A stretch of 64,000 bases of DNA from Pukyongiella litopenaei (GCF_003008555.2 NZ_CP027665.1:2356001-2420000), one strand, 5' to 3'; positions 17,665 to 27,753 are shown, numbered from the stretch's first letter. Made by a program: numbers and translations. Notes: generated by a model not told the origin, from the sequence alone.

Positions 17665-18867
17665 ATGGTGGTCAGGGGAAAACATGACGCGGCGCGCGAC
17701 GCCTATTTCCTGGGGCTCCAGGACGCATTGCGTGCCGCCGGCATCGTGCAGCCTGTCCTGGTGTTGGACAGGCGGCGGCTGCTTGCCAACATGGACTGCC
17801 TTCGGGGGCAACTGCCCGACGGCGTGGCGTTGCGGCTGGCGTCCAAGTCGCTGCCGGTGCCGGCACTGCTGACACTGGTTTCCCGAACCATGGCGACGCG
17901 CAGATACATGACGTTCAATGCGCTGATGCTGGGTGAGATTGCGCGCATGGACCCGCAGGCCGAGCAATTGCTGGGCAAGCCGCTGCCGGTTGCGGCAATG
18001 GCCCGGCATTACGCCGATACCCCGCCTGTTGCGGATGCCGTCACCTGGCTGATCGATACGCTGCCCCGCCTGCAGCAATATGCGGCATTCGCCCAAACCC
18101 GGGGCCGGGTGCTGGATATCTGCCTTGAGATTGACGTCGGCCTGCATCGTGGCGGTTTCCAGGTTGGCGACGCGTTGCGGGCCGCATTGGACTGGTTGAA
18201 ATCCTGCCGCGTGCTGAGATTTGCGGGCTTCATGGGGTATGACGCCCATCTTTCGAAAATCCCGGCGCTACTGGGGCTGCGGGACCGCCACATTGCCAGG
18301 TCTTTCGCGCGCTACCGGGGCGCATTGGACCTTGCCCGCGAGGTGCTGGGCCGTGACGCGGCATCGCTGCCGATCCGGAACGCTGCGGGCAGCCCGACAT
18401 TCAGGATGCATCGGTCGGATTGCCTGGCGAACGAGGTGACGGTCGGATCCGCGCTGGTCAAGCCGAGCGATTTCGACACCGACCTGCTGGCGGGCTTCCT
18501 GCCGGCCTTGTTCATCGCCACACCGGCGCTCAAGGTCAGCGACAGGATGCAGACCCCGGTGCTTGAGCCGCTCGATGGCATCATGCGGATGTTCAACAGG
18601 AACCGGTCCGGGGCGGTGTTCATTCACGGCGGCTACTGGAAGGCGACACCGGTGGACCCGCCCGGGCTCTCATATAATGCGACATTCGGACGAAGCTCCA
18701 ATCAGGAGCTTCTGAATGCCGGTCCGGGTCTCGCCCTCGAGGTTGACGATTTCGTGTTCCTGCGGCCGACCCAAAGCGAGTCGGTCATGCTCCAGTTCGG
18801 CGACATCGCGGTCTATGATGAGGGCGGGATCGTGGACAGATGGGCCCCGTTCAGCCCGTCATGCTAG
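17665..18867 (+). CDS. Fold-type III PLP enzyme (D-threonine aldolase / amino acid deaminase-like)
   Basis: 400-residue alanine racemase-like TIM-barrel protein. PLP lysine is probably Lys61 in RLASKSLP. Later family segments are visible: CLEIDVGLHRGG, FMGYDAHLSK, NAAGSP, and EVTVGSALVKP. In metal-activated relatives the C-terminal domain carries a His and Cys pair in a WFRH...LCERFD-like stretch; here the equivalent reads FLRPTQSESVMLQFGD, lacking both. The ATG at 17665 is 24 bases after the DUF819 stop. No export signal. A deaminase/aldolase or racemase activity is possible, but the reaction may differ from family members given the missing metal ligands. Confidence 0.78.
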   Translation: MVVRGKHDAARDAYFLGLQDALRAAGIVQPVLVLDRRRLLANMDCLRGQLPDGVALRLASKSLPVPALLTLVSRTMATRRYMTFNALMLGEIARMDPQAEQLLGKPLPVAAMARHYADTPPVADAVTWLIDTLPRLQQYAAFAQTRGRVLDICLEIDVGLHRGGFQVGDALRAALDWLKSCRVLRFAGFMGYDAHLSKIPALLGLRDRHIARSFARYRGALDLAREVLGRDAASLPIRNAAGSPTFRMHRSDCLANEVTVGSALVKPSDFDTDLLAGFLPALFIATPALKVSDRMQTPVLEPLDGIMRMFNRNRSGAVFIHGGYWKATPVDPPGLSYNATFGRSSNQELLNAGPGLALEVDDFVFLRPTQSESVMLQFGDIAVYDEGGIVDRWAPFSPSC

Positions 18868-18878
18868 GGAAATCGTCG

Positions 18879-19496
18879 ATGAAAACCGACCTGAACCGCC
18901 GCCGGACGCCATCCCAGAAACGGGCGCGGGACACCATCGAATCCATTCTCGCGGCGACCGGCGACCTGCTGGACGAGGTCGGCTTCGAGAACCTGTCAAC
19001 CAACCTGATCTGCAAGAAGGCGGGGCTGACCCCCCCGGCGCTCTACCGGTATTTCCCGAACAAACATGCGATCATGAGCGAGCTGGGCCAGCGGCTTATG
19101 GCGCAGCAGAACGCCATGATGCGCGGCATTTTCGACGGGTTTTCCGCCGATGACGACCTGGTGGCCGTCATCAGACATGCGATGGAAGCGCAGCTCATCC
19201 TGACCGAGAACACCCCCGGCGGTCACTGGATCACCAAGGCGCTCTATGCCTCGCCGGCCTTGTGCGCGGTGCGGACCCGGTCGCACGAGATGGCCACCGA
19301 TGACCTGATGGCCACGGTCGCACTGGCATTTCCGGGCCTTCCCGAAGACGCATTGCGCAAGACCCTGCGCCTGACGGTCGAGATCGGATATTCGGTCATC
19401 GAATTCCTGCTGGATGTGCCCGAAACGGACCGGGACAGCCACCTGTCCGAAACCGCCGAACTGCTGGCGTTCAGCCTGGCCAGGCACCAGGCCTAG
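18879..19496 (+). CDS. TetR-family transcriptional regulator
   Basis: 205-residue regulator with a TetR HTH at about residues 10-60 (LICKKAGLTPPALYRYFPNK as the recognition part) and a helical ligand domain. It starts 12 bases after the PLP-enzyme stop with TAGGGAAATC upstream; an in-frame ATG at 18840 inside the previous gene is rejected. As the last gene of the cytochrome/oxidoreductase operon it is likely its autoregulating repressor, with the inverted repeat at 14552-14571 as a candidate target. The 130 bases after it, up to aroC, show no gene. Confidence 0.88.
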   Translation: MKTDLNRRRTPSQKRARDTIESILAATGDLLDEVGFENLSTNLICKKAGLTPPALYRYFPNKHAIMSELGQRLMAQQNAMMRGIFDGFSADDDLVAVIRHAMEAQLILTENTPGGHWITKALYASPALCAVRTRSHEMATDDLMATVALAFPGLPEDALRKTLRLTVEIGYSVIEFLLDVPETDRDSHLSETAELLAFSLARHQA

Positions 19497-19627
19497 GAGC
19501 GTTCGCATCGCGGGTCGATCCCGAGCGAACGGGCCTTGCCGAACCAAGACGTGTGTTCGCCGATGCGTTCCTTGGCTGGCGCGATCTGCCGCCCGGGCCG
19601 GACAGCAGCCTCTGCGCCCGGCATGGC

Positions 19628-20731
19628 CTATCCGATCCGGCCGCCCGCGTCGCCGATCTGGCCGCGATGCAGCAGAAGGTGATCCAGCAGGATGCAGGCC
19701 ATCATCGCTTCGCCCACCGGCACCGCGCGGATGCCGACGCAGGGATCGTGCCGGCCCCGGGTGATGATCTCGGTGGCCTCGCCGGATTTCGTGATCGTCC
19801 TGCGCGGGCGCAGGATCGACGATGTCGGCTTGACCGCGAACCGCACCACGATGTCCTGCCCGGTCGAGATGCCGCCGAGGATGCCGCCGGCATGGTTGCT
19901 GGAATAGACCGGGGTGCCGTCATTGCCCATGAAGATCTCGTCGGCGTTGTCCTCGCCGGTGAGCGCCGCCGCCGACATGCCTTCGCCGATCTCGACCCCC
20001 TTGACCGCGTTGATCGACATCATCGCCGCCGCAAGGTCGGTGTCGAGCTTGCCATAGACCGGCGCGCCCAGCCCGGCAGGGGCGCCGCTGGCCACCAGTT
20101 CGACCACCGCGCCGACCGAGTTGCCGGATTTGCGCAGCCCGTCCAGATAGCCGGTCCAGTCCGCGGCCGCCTGCGCGTCCGGGCACCAGAACGGGTTCTG
20201 TTCGATCTGCCCGGCATCGAACCGGGCGCGGTCGATCCGGTGTGGTCCGACCTGCACCATGTAGCCGCGGATCGTGAGGCCGGGCGCCAGCCTTGCCAGC
20301 GCCGCGCGCGCCAGCCCGCCCGCCGCGACCCGCGCCGCCGTTTCCCGCGCCGAGGACCGGCCGCCGCCGCGATAGTCGCGGATGCCATATTTCTGCCAAT
20401 AGGTGATATCGGCGTGGCCCGGACGGAACTTGTCCATGATGTCCGAGTAATCCCTGGACCGCTGGTCGGTGTTTTCGATCATCAGCTGCACCGGCGTGCC
20501 GGTGGTGCGGCCTTCGAACACGCCCGACAGGATCTGCACGGCGTCGGGTTCGCGCCGCTGGGTGGTGAACCGGCTCTGCCCCGGTTTGCGCCGGTCCAGC
20601 CAGTGCTGGATCGCCCCGGCGTCGATCTCGATTCCCGGCGGGCAGCCGTCCACGGTCGCCCCGAGGGCGGGCCCGTGGCTTTCGCCCCAGGTGGTCACGC
20701 GGAAGAGATGGCCGAAGCTGTTGAGAGACAT
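19628..20731 (-). CDS. aroC: Chorismate synthase
   Basis: 367-residue enzyme making chorismate from 5-enolpyruvylshikimate-3-phosphate with reduced FMN, last step of the shikimate pathway. The N-terminal signature [18 protein letters not shown] and a middle segment [19 protein letters not shown] are diagnostic, as is the C-terminal [25 protein letters not shown]. Cytoplasmic, full length. It is divergent from the thiamine operon and marks the return to core genome after the accessory left part of the window. Confidence 0.97.
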   Translation of the reverse strand: MSLNSFGHLFRVTTWGESHGPALGATVDGCPPGIEIDAGAIQHWLDRRKPGQSRFTTQRREPDAVQILSGVFEGRTTGTPVQLMIENTDQRSRDYSDIMDKFRPGHADITYWQKYGIRDYRGGGRSSARETAARVAAGGLARAALARLAPGLTIRGYMVQVGPHRIDRARFDAGQIEQNPFWCPDAQAAADWTGYLDGLRKSGNSVGAVVELVASGAPAGLGAPVYGKLDTDLAAAMMSINAVKGVEIGEGMSAAALTGEDNADEIFMGNDGTPVYSSNHAGGILGGISTGQDIVVRFAVKPTSSILRPRRTITKSGEATEIITRGRHDPCVGIRAVPVGEAMMACILLDHLLLHRGQIGDAGGRIG

Positions 20732-20831
20732 GGGCTGGGCTCCTGTTCGTCGGGGCGTTCCTAGCCGTGCGGGCGGGTCGCCTCAAGGGCTTTGACCTTG
20801 CACATCGACCGCTGGCCGCTTACAGCGGTTG

Positions 20832-20912
20832 CCACCTCGGGGAGCCTTCGGGCTGAGACGCGCATCGCGGACCCGTTGAACCTGAACCAGTTAGCACTGG
20901 CGGAGGGAAGGA
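20832..20912 (+). ncRNA. TPP riboswitch (thi box)
   Basis: The conserved thi-box segments are present in order: ACCTCGGGGAGCC, GGCTGAGA (20851-20858), GACCCGTTGAACCTGA and CAGTTAGCACTGGCGGAGGGA. These match the P2/P3 and P4/P5 strands of the TPP aptamer. It lies 50 bases before thiB, whose RBS (GAGAGGAAGG) is just downstream, so thiamine diphosphate probably represses the thiBPQ operon at translation or transcription. Confidence 0.93.
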
Positions 20913-20962
20913 CCCCGGAGATGACATCCGACCTGACCTGTCGCCGCGAGAGGAAGGATGCC

Positions 20963-21940
20963 ATGAAATACCTAGCACTCGCTGCGGGCATGCTGGCCGC
21001 ATCGGCGGCCGTCGCCGAAACACCGGAACTGACCGTCTATACCTATGACAGCTTCGTCTCCGACTGGGGGCCGGGCCCGGTGGTCGAAAAGGCGTTCGAG
21101 GAAACCTGCGGCTGCGACCTGAAATTCGTCGGCGCCGGCGACGGTGCGGCGCTGCTGGCGCGGATCAAGCTCGAGGGCGAGCGAACCGATGCCGACGTGG
21201 TGCTGGGGCTCGACACCAACCTGATCGCGGCGGCGGCCGAAACCGGGCTGTTCGCCGAACACGCGGTGACCGCGGACTATGACATGCCGGTGGACTGGAC
21301 CGATCCGCATTTCGTTCCCTATGACTGGGGGCTGTTCGCCTTCGTGCACAATGCCGACCGCGACGCGCCCGCGAATTTCCGCGCCCTGGCCGACAGCGAC
21401 CTCAAGATCGTGATCCAGGACCCGCGGTCGTCCACCCCCGGCCTCGGCCTGCTGTTGTGGGTCAAGGCCGCCTATGGCGACGAGGCCAGGGCGATCTGGG
21501 ACGGGCTGGCCGACAATATCGTGACGGTGACCAAGGGCTGGTCCGAGGCCTATGGCCTGTTCCTCGAAGGCGAGGCCGACATGGTGCTGTCCTATACCAC
21601 CTCGCCCGCCTATCATGTGATCGCCGAAGAGGACACCAGCAAAGCGGCCGCCATGTTCGACGAAGGCCACCTGGCGCAGATCGAGGTGGCGGGTGTGCTG
21701 GCCTCCTCGGACCAGAAGGACCTGGCCGGGGCATTCCTGCAATTCATGGTCACCGAGGCGTTCCAGTCGGCGATCCCGACCACCAACTGGATGTATCCGG
21801 TGGTGGTGCCCGAGGCCGGGCTGCCCGAGGGGTTCGGCGACCTGCCGGCCCCGGACAGGGTGCTGCTGGCCCCCGTGGACAGCGCTGCCGCGATGCGTGA
21901 CGAGGCGCTGGCCGAGTGGCTGGACGCGCTGAGCCAGTAA
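20963..21940 (+). CDS. thiB: Thiamine/thiamine phosphate-binding periplasmic protein
   Basis: 325-residue binding protein with a signal peptide (MKYLALAAGMLAASAAVA). The start of the mature protein, ELTVYTYDSFVSDWGPGPVV, and the inner segments DADVVLGLDTNL and FVPYDWGLFAFVHN are typical of ThiB. It delivers thiamine or its phosphates to ThiPQ. The ATG at 20963 directly follows GAGAGGAAGGATGCC and lies downstream of the riboswitch; longer in-frame starts would put the riboswitch inside the gene. Confidence 0.95.
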   Translation: MKYLALAAGMLAASAAVAETPELTVYTYDSFVSDWGPGPVVEKAFEETCGCDLKFVGAGDGAALLARIKLEGERTDADVVLGLDTNLIAAAAETGLFAEHAVTADYDMPVDWTDPHFVPYDWGLFAFVHNADRDAPANFRALADSDLKIVIQDPRSSTPGLGLLLWVKAAYGDEARAIWDGLADNIVTVTKGWSEAYGLFLEGEADMVLSYTTSPAYHVIAEEDTSKAAAMFDEGHLAQIEVAGVLASSDQKDLAGAFLQFMVTEAFQSAIPTTNWMYPVVVPEAGLPEGFGDLPAPDRVLLAPVDSAAAMRDEALAEWLDALSQ

Positions 21941-23472
21941 GCGCGGCACCGGGGCTGGGCGCGGCGGCGGCGGTCGCCGCGCTGATCCTGGGGGCGCTGG
22001 TTGCCGTGTTCCTGCGCGCCGAACCCGGCGCGGGGCTGTCCGCGGCCGACTGGGCGGCGGTGCGGTTCACGCTGGTGCAGGCGGCGCTGTCGGCGGCGAT
22101 CAGCGTGGCGCTGGCGGTGCCGGTCGCGCGGGCGCTGGCGCGGCGGCGCTTTGCCGGGCGGCGGGTGCTGATCACGCTGCTGGGCGCGCCCTTCATCCTG
22201 CCTGTGATCGTCGCGGTGCTGGGGCTGGTGGCGGTGTTCGGCCGCAATGGCTGGGTCAACGCGGCGCTGGGCTGGGCCGGGGTCGACCCGGTGTCGATCT
22301 ACGGGCTGCACGGGGTGGTCCTGGCGCATGTCTTCTTCAACCTGCCGCTGGCCACCCGCCTGATCCTGCAGGGCTGGCAGGAAATCCCCGCCGAGCGGTT
22401 CCGGCTGGCGGCGCAGCTGGGGGCCGGTCCGCGTGCCATCGGCCGGCTGCTCGAACGACCGATGCTGCTGCGGGTGGCGCCCGGTGCGCTGGCGGTGATC
22501 TTTGCCATCTGCCTGACCAGCTTTGCCGTGGCGCTGACGCTGGGCGGCGGGCCGCGGGCGACCACGATCGAACTGGCGATCTATCAGGCGTTCCATTTCG
22601 ACTTCGACCTGGCGCGCGCGGCGCTGCTGTCCTGTATCCAGATCCTGCTGACCGGGGCGGCGGCGCTGGCGGCGCTGCGCGCGGCCCGCGGCGAGGGGTT
22701 CGGCGCCGGGCTGGGCCGCCCGGTGCAGCGCTGGGACGCCGACCGCACCGGCCTGCGCCTGCTCGATGCGGCGGTCATCGCGGTGGCGGCGCTGTTTCTG
22801 ATCCTGCCGCTGGCGGCGGTGGTGCTGCGCGGCCTGCCGGGGCTGCTCGCGCTGCCCGGCGTCGTGGTTGCCGCGGCGCTGACCTCGATTGTCGTGGCGG
22901 CGGCCAGCACCGTGCTGCTGTTGGTGCTGGCCCTGCCGATGGCGGCCAGCGTGGCGATGGGCCGGGCGCGCGGGGTCGAGATGGCCGGGCTGCTGGGCAT
23001 GGCGGTATCGCCGCTGGTGATCGGCACCGGGCTGTTCATCCTGATCAACCCGGTCGCGAACCCGTTTGCGCTAGCGCTGCCGGTCACGGCGGCGGTCAAC
23101 GCGCTGATGGCGCTGCCCTTTGCCCTGCGTATCCTGGTGCCGCGCGCCCGCGATATCGTCGCCCGGCACGGGCGGCTGGCGCTGTCGCTGAACATGGGCG
23201 GCTGGCCGTTCGCCCGCCGGGTGATGCTGCCGGGATTGCGACCGCAGATCGGGTTTGCCGCCGGGCTGGGCGCGGCGCTGTCGATGGGGGATCTCGGTGT
23301 GATCGCGCTCTTTGCCGATACCGGGCGGGCGACGTTGCCATTGCAGGTCTATCGCCTGATGGGCGCCTACCGGATGGAGGCCGCGGCGGGCGCGGCGCTG
23401 CTGCTGCTGGTGTTGTCGATGGCGGCGTTCTGGCTGCTGGATCGCGGGGGGCGGTATCATGCTGAGGCTTGA
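21916..23472 (+). CDS. thiP: Thiamine ABC transporter permease
   Basis: 518-residue permease of the fused type, with two halves of about six membrane helices each and two EAA-like loops (AERFRLAAQLGAGPRAIGRL and ARHGRLALSLNMGGWPFARR). A GTG start at 21916 overlaps thiB by 25 bases; no ATG is available near, so the exact start is somewhat uncertain. Very alanine/leucine-rich with strong G+C third positions, like its neighbours. Works with ThiB and ThiQ. Confidence 0.92.
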   Translation: MAGRAEPVSAAPGLGAAAAVAALILGALVAVFLRAEPGAGLSAADWAAVRFTLVQAALSAAISVALAVPVARALARRRFAGRRVLITLLGAPFILPVIVAVLGLVAVFGRNGWVNAALGWAGVDPVSIYGLHGVVLAHVFFNLPLATRLILQGWQEIPAERFRLAAQLGAGPRAIGRLLERPMLLRVAPGALAVIFAICLTSFAVALTLGGGPRATTIELAIYQAFHFDFDLARAALLSCIQILLTGAAALAALRAARGEGFGAGLGRPVQRWDADRTGLRLLDAAVIAVAALFLILPLAAVVLRGLPGLLALPGVVVAAALTSIVVAAASTVLLLVLALPMAASVAMGRARGVEMAGLLGMAVSPLVIGTGLFILINPVANPFALALPVTAAVNALMALPFALRILVPRARDIVARHGRLALSLNMGGWPFARRVMLPGLRPQIGFAAGLGAALSMGDLGVIALFADTGRATLPLQVYRLMGAYRMEAAAGAALLLLVLSMAAFWLLDRGGRYHAEA

Positions 23473-24163
23473 GGCGGTCACGATCCGCAACGACGATTTC
23501 ACACTGGGCGCCGATCTGGCGATCGAGCCGGGGCGCCGGGTCGCGGTGATCGGCCCGTCGGGGGCGGGCAAGTCCACGCTGATCGAAGCCATCGCCGGGT
23601 TCCGCCCGCCGGAACGGGGCAGGGTGCTGTGGAACGGGCGCGACATCACCGCCGCCGCGCCGGGGGCGCGTCCGGTGGCGATGCTGTTCCAGGATGGCAA
23701 CCTGTTTCCGCATCTCGACCTGACCGCGAATGTGGGGCTCGGGCTGGATCCCGACCTGCGGCTGGACGACCGGCAGCGCCGCCAGGTGCGCGAGGCGATC
23801 GCGCGGGTCGGGCTGGCGACGCTGGAGGGGCGGAAACCGGCGGCCCTGTCGGGCGGGCAGCAGAGCCGCGCGGCATTGGCGCGGGTGCTGGTCCAGGGGC
23901 GGCCGCTGCTGCTGCTCGACGAACCCTTTGCCGCGCTGGGGCCGGCGCTGAAGGCCGAGATGCTGGACCTGGTCGCCGAGCTGGTGGCGGAAACCGGCGC
24001 CACGCTGCTGATGGTCAGCCACGATCCGGGCGATGCGCGGCGGATTGCCGACCAGGTCGTGCTGGTCGCCGAGGGGCGGGCCGAGCCGCCGCGCGAAACG
24101 GCGGCTCTGCTGGACAATCCGCCGCCCGCGCTGCAAGCCTATCTGGGTGAAACCGGCGCCTGA
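23459..24163 (+). CDS. thiQ: Thiamine ABC transporter ATPase
   Basis: 234-residue ATPase: Walker A GPSGAGKST, Q-loop LFQDGNLFPHL, signature LSGGQQSRAAL, Walker B LLLLDEPFAALGP, H-loop SHDPGDA. The ATG at 23459 overlaps the thiP end by 14 bases, so the two are coupled. Energises thiamine uptake with ThiB and ThiP under riboswitch control. Confidence 0.95.
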   Translation: MLRLEAVTIRNDDFTLGADLAIEPGRRVAVIGPSGAGKSTLIEAIAGFRPPERGRVLWNGRDITAAAPGARPVAMLFQDGNLFPHLDLTANVGLGLDPDLRLDDRQRRQVREAIARVGLATLEGRKPAALSGGQQSRAALARVLVQGRPLLLLDEPFAALGPALKAEMLDLVAELVAETGATLLMVSHDPGDARRIADQVVLVAEGRAEPPRETAALLDNPPPALQAYLGETGA

Positions 24164-24204
24164 TCGGCCGCCCGGTGAACCACGCCCGACGGGAGGACGC
24201 AGGA

Positions 24205-24816
24205 ATGAAGCTCTTTTACAGCCCCACATCGCCCTATGTGCGCAAGGTGATGGTGCTGCTGCACGAGACCGGCCAGCTGGACGATGTCGACCTGGTCACG
24301 GCGGCGACGACGCCGCTGGCGCCGGCACCCGAACTGCTGGCCAAGAACCCGCTGTCCAAGGTGCCCGCGCTGGAACGCGGCGACGGCCCGACCCTGTTCG
24401 ACAGCCGGGTGATCTGCGCCTTTCTCGATGACCGGGCCGGGGCGGGGCTCTACGGTCACGGCGCGCGGCAATGGGAGATCCGGACGCTCGAGGCGCTGTG
24501 CGACGGCATTCTCGATGCGGCGCTGCTGATGGTCTACGAATCGCGGATGCGCCCCGAGGCGATCCGTTTCGACGACTGGACCGAGGGCCAATGGGCCAAG
24601 ATAGACCGCGCCTGCGAGGCGCTGAACCGCCGCTGGATCGGCCATCTGGCCGGGGCGCTCAACGCGGGTCAGATCGCGGCGGGCTGTGCGCTGGCCTATG
24701 TCGATTTCCGCCATGGCGACCGGGACTGGCGGCGCGGGCGCGGCGCGCTGGCGGACTGGTTCGCCGGGTTCGATTCGCGCCCCTCGATGCAGGCCACGCG
24801 CCCGCCCGGGGCCTGA
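24205..24816 (+). CDS. Glutathione S-transferase family protein
   Basis: 203-residue GST-like protein. Thioredoxin-fold N-terminal domain starts MKLFYSPTSPYVRKVMVLLHE and has the cis-proline loop NPLSKVPAL and the glutathione-contact motif FDSRVICAFLDD; a helical C-terminal domain follows. The ATG at 24205 follows GGGAGGACGCAGGA. It lies 41 bases after thiQ and may be read through from the thiamine operon. Specific substrate unknown. Confidence 0.88.
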   Translation: MKLFYSPTSPYVRKVMVLLHETGQLDDVDLVTAATTPLAPAPELLAKNPLSKVPALERGDGPTLFDSRVICAFLDDRAGAGLYGHGARQWEIRTLEALCDGILDAALLMVYESRMRPEAIRFDDWTEGQWAKIDRACEALNRRWIGHLAGALNAGQIAAGCALAYVDFRHGDRDWRRGRGALADWFAGFDSRPSMQATRPPGA

Positions 24817-24990
24817 ACCGGGACCGCGAGGGCATAAAACTGTGACAGCGGGGCCAGATGCGCCCCGGTGTGCGACTTTGACCGCTGGACGAAACTCCGC
24901 CTTGCCGCTAGTAACCCACGCATGATCGCCGTTTTTCGCGGCGCGTTCGCATGTTTGCCCCTCGCGGGCGCAGCAATCGGAGAAAACCTC

Positions 24991-25575
24991 GTGTCCCACG
25001 CAGAAGACCACGAAGGCACCCGGAGAGATTTCCTCTACTACGCCACAGCCGGCGCAGGTGTCGTGACCACAGGGGCCGCCGTCTGGCCGCTGATCAACCA
25101 GATGAACCCGTCGGCCGACGTGCAGGCGCTGTCGTCGATCAGGGTCGATGTCGGCGATGTGGAACCGGGCACCCAGATCAGCGTCAAGTTCCTGGGCAAA
25201 CCGGTGTTCATCCGCCGCCGCACCCAGGAAGAGATCGACTGGGCCAACGAGGTCGATGTCAGCGAACTGCCCGACTCGAACGCGCGCAACGCGAACCTGC
25301 CGGCCGATGCCGATGCCAGCGACATCAACCGCGGCCTGCTGCCGCCGGGCGCCGAGCCGGGCACCGACAGCGAATGGCTGGTCATGATGGGCGTCTGCAC
25401 CCACCTGGGCTGCGTGCCGCTGGGTGACGGCGCGGGCGAGTTCCACGGCTGGTTCTGCCCCTGCCACGGGTCGCACTACGACACCGCCGGGCGCATCCGC
25501 AAGGGCCCGGCCCCCGAGAACCTGCCGATCCCGGTCGCCGAGTTCCTCGATGAAACCACGATCAAGCTTGGCTAG
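24991..25575 (+). CDS. petA: Ubiquinol-cytochrome c reductase iron-sulfur (Rieske) subunit
   Basis: 194-residue Rieske protein of the cytochrome bc1 complex. A TAT signal anchor ([16 protein letters not shown]) is followed by the hinge and the [2Fe-2S] ligands C136-T-H138 with C141 (CTHLGC), and C156-P-C158-H159 (CPCHGS). The start is GTG at 24991 (MSHAEDH), eight bases after GGAG; this matches the known rhodobacterial N-terminus and removes an upstream extension. It transfers electrons from ubiquinol to cytochrome c1 on the periplasmic side. First of petABC. Confidence 0.96.
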   Translation: MSHAEDHEGTRRDFLYYATAGAGVVTTGAAVWPLINQMNPSADVQALSSIRVDVGDVEPGTQISVKFLGKPVFIRRRTQEEIDWANEVDVSELPDSNARNANLPADADASDINRGLLPPGAEPGTDSEWLVMMGVCTHLGCVPLGDGAGEFHGWFCPCHGSHYDTAGRIRKGPAPENLPIPVAEFLDETTIKLG

Positions 25576-25587
25576 GGAGGCTTTGTA

Positions 25588-26916
25588 ATGTCCGGAATTC
25601 CGCACGATCACTACGAGCCCAAGAGCGGCTTCGAGAAATGGCTGCACAGCCGGCTGCCCATCGTGGCGCTGGCCTATGACACGCTGATGATCCCCACCCC
25701 CAAGAATCTCAACTGGTGGTGGATCTGGGGCATCGTCCTGGCCTTCTGCCTGGTTCTGCAGATCGTCACCGGTATCGTTCTGGTGATGCACTACACCCCG
25801 CATGTGGACATGGCGTTCGCATCGATCGAACATATCATGCGCAACGTGAACGGCGGCTACATGCTGCGGTACCTGCATGCCAACGGCGCGTCGCTGTTCT
25901 TTGTCGCCGTCTATATCCACATCTTCCGCGGCCTCTATTACGGTTCATACAAGTCCCCGCGCGAGATCACCTGGATCATCGGCATGCTGATATACCTGTG
26001 CATGATGGCAACCGGGTTCCTGGGCTATGTTCTGCCCTGGGGTCAGATGTCGTTCTGGGGCGCAACCGTGATCACCGGCCTGTTCGGCGCGATCCCGTTC
26101 ATCGGCGAAGGCCTGCAGACCTGGCTGCTGGGCGGACCGGCGGTGGACAATGCCACGCTGAACCGGTTCTTCTCGCTGCATTACCTGCTGCCCTTCGTCA
26201 TCGCGGCGCTGGTGGCGGTGCATATCTGGGCCTTCCACTCGACCGGCAACAACAACCCCGCCGGGGTCGAGGTGCGCCGCGGGTCCAAGGCCGAGGCCGA
26301 GAAGGACACCGTGCCGTTCTGGCCCTATTTCGTCATCAAGGACCTGTTCGCGCTGGCGGTGATCCTCACCGTGTTCTGGGCGGTCGTGGGTTTCATGCCG
26401 AACTACCTGGGCCACCCGGACAACTACATCGAAGCCAACCCGCTGGTGACGCCGGCGCATATCGTGCCCGAATGGTATTACCTGCCGTTTTACGCGATCC
26501 TGCGTGCGTTCACTTCTGACGTGTGGGTGGTGCAGATCGCGTCGTTCCTGACCGGCGGCATCGTCGATGCCAAGTTCTTTGGCGTGATCGCCATGTTCGG
26601 CGCCATCTTCGTGATGGCCCTGGTGCCGTGGCTCGACACCTCGTCGGTCAAGTCAGGCAAGTATCGCCCGATGTTCAAATGGTGGTTCGCGCTGCTGGTG
26701 ATCGACTTCGTGGTGCTGATGTGGCTGGGCGCGATGCCGGCGGAAGAACCCTATGCCAGCTTTGCGCTGATCGGGGCCGCCTACTGGTTCGCCTATTTCC
26801 TGGTCATCCTGCCGATCCTCGGCGTGATCGAGAAACCGGAAACGCCGCCGGCCACCGTCGAAGAAGATTTCGAGGCGCATTACGGCAAGGCGTCCGGCGC
26901 CACGCCGGCCGAATGA
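25588..26916 (+). CDS. petB: Ubiquinol-cytochrome c reductase cytochrome b subunit
   Basis: 442-residue eight-helix membrane protein that binds the two b haems and both quinone sites. Visible are the four helix-B/D histidines (in [40 protein letters not shown]) and the [13 protein letters not shown] motif of the Qo site. Length and termini match Rhodobacter cytochrome b. It starts 12 bases after petA with RBS GGGAGGC. Confidence 0.98.
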   Translation: MSGIPHDHYEPKSGFEKWLHSRLPIVALAYDTLMIPTPKNLNWWWIWGIVLAFCLVLQIVTGIVLVMHYTPHVDMAFASIEHIMRNVNGGYMLRYLHANGASLFFVAVYIHIFRGLYYGSYKSPREITWIIGMLIYLCMMATGFLGYVLPWGQMSFWGATVITGLFGAIPFIGEGLQTWLLGGPAVDNATLNRFFSLHYLLPFVIAALVAVHIWAFHSTGNNNPAGVEVRRGSKAEAEKDTVPFWPYFVIKDLFALAVILTVFWAVVGFMPNYLGHPDNYIEANPLVTPAHIVPEWYYLPFYAILRAFTSDVWVVQIASFLTGGIVDAKFFGVIAMFGAIFVMALVPWLDTSSVKSGKYRPMFKWWFALLVIDFVVLMWLGAMPAEEPYASFALIGAAYWFAYFLVILPILGVIEKPETPPATVEEDFEAHYGKASGATPAE

Positions 26917-26933
26917 GAAAGGGAACGGGACCA

Positions 26934-27728
26934 ATGTTCAAGAAAACCGCAATCGGTGCCGCATTCGCCCTCGCCCTGACCCCTGCCGCGTCTTTCGCGG
27001 CAGGCGGCGGAGAGCAGCATATCGAAGACTTCGCCTTTTCCTTCGAAGGCCCCTTCGGCACCTATGACATCAACCAGCTTCAGCGCGGGCTGCAGGTCTA
27101 CACCGAGGTCTGTTCCGCCTGTCACGGGTTGAAATATGTGCCGCTGCGCACGTTGAGCGACGAGGGCGGCCCGAGCCTGCCCGAGAACCAGATGCGGGCC
27201 TATGCCAGCGACAATTTCGAGGTGTTCGACGCGGAGCTGGACGATTTCCGCCCGGCCAAGCCCACGGATAACTTTCCGGAAAATACTGCCGCCGGCGCGC
27301 CGGACCTGTCGATGATGGCCAAGGCCCGGGCCGGGTTCCACGGCCCCTACGGGCTGGGCATCAACCAGCTGGTCAAGGGCATGGGCGGCGCGGAATACAT
27401 CGCGTCGATCCTGACCGGCTATACCGGTGAGGAAAAGGAAGAGGCCGGCACGATCCTCTATGAGAACACCGCCTTTCCCGGCGGCTGGATCTCGATGGCG
27501 CCGCCATTGTTCGACGAACAGGTCGAATTCGCCGACGGTCATGCCAACGACCTGCATCACCTGTCCGAGGACGTGTCCGCGTTCCTGATGTGGGCGGCGG
27601 AGCCCAAGATGATGGCCCGCAAGCAGGCCGGGTTCGTCGGCGTCCTGCTGCTGGCGATCATGTCGGTGCTGCTCTACCTGACCAACAAACGGCTGTGGGC
27701 GCCGCTGAAGGGCAAGAAGCACGGCTGA
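26934..27728 (+). CDS. petC: Cytochrome c1
   Basis: 264-residue cytochrome c1 of the bc1 complex. Signal peptide cleaved near SFAAG; haem site C60-SA-C63-H64; distal Met in WISMAPPLF; a C-terminal membrane anchor ([21 protein letters not shown]). The ATG at 26934 follows GAAAGGGAACGGGACC. It receives electrons from the Rieske protein and reduces soluble or membrane cytochromes. A strong terminator follows. Confidence 0.97.
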   Translation: MFKKTAIGAAFALALTPAASFAAGGGEQHIEDFAFSFEGPFGTYDINQLQRGLQVYTEVCSACHGLKYVPLRTLSDEGGPSLPENQMRAYASDNFEVFDAELDDFRPAKPTDNFPENTAAGAPDLSMMAKARAGFHGPYGLGINQLVKGMGGAEYIASILTGYTGEEKEEAGTILYENTAFPGGWISMAPPLFDEQVEFADGHANDLHHLSEDVSAFLMWAAEPKMMARKQAGFVGVLLLAIMSVLLYLTNKRLWAPLKGKKHG

Positions 27729-27753
27729 CGGCATCCGATCCGGATACGAAATG

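Noticed and set aside
19497-19627. Possible small gene between the second TetR and aroC
   Set aside because: Short frames only, without ribosome sites or recognisable sequence.
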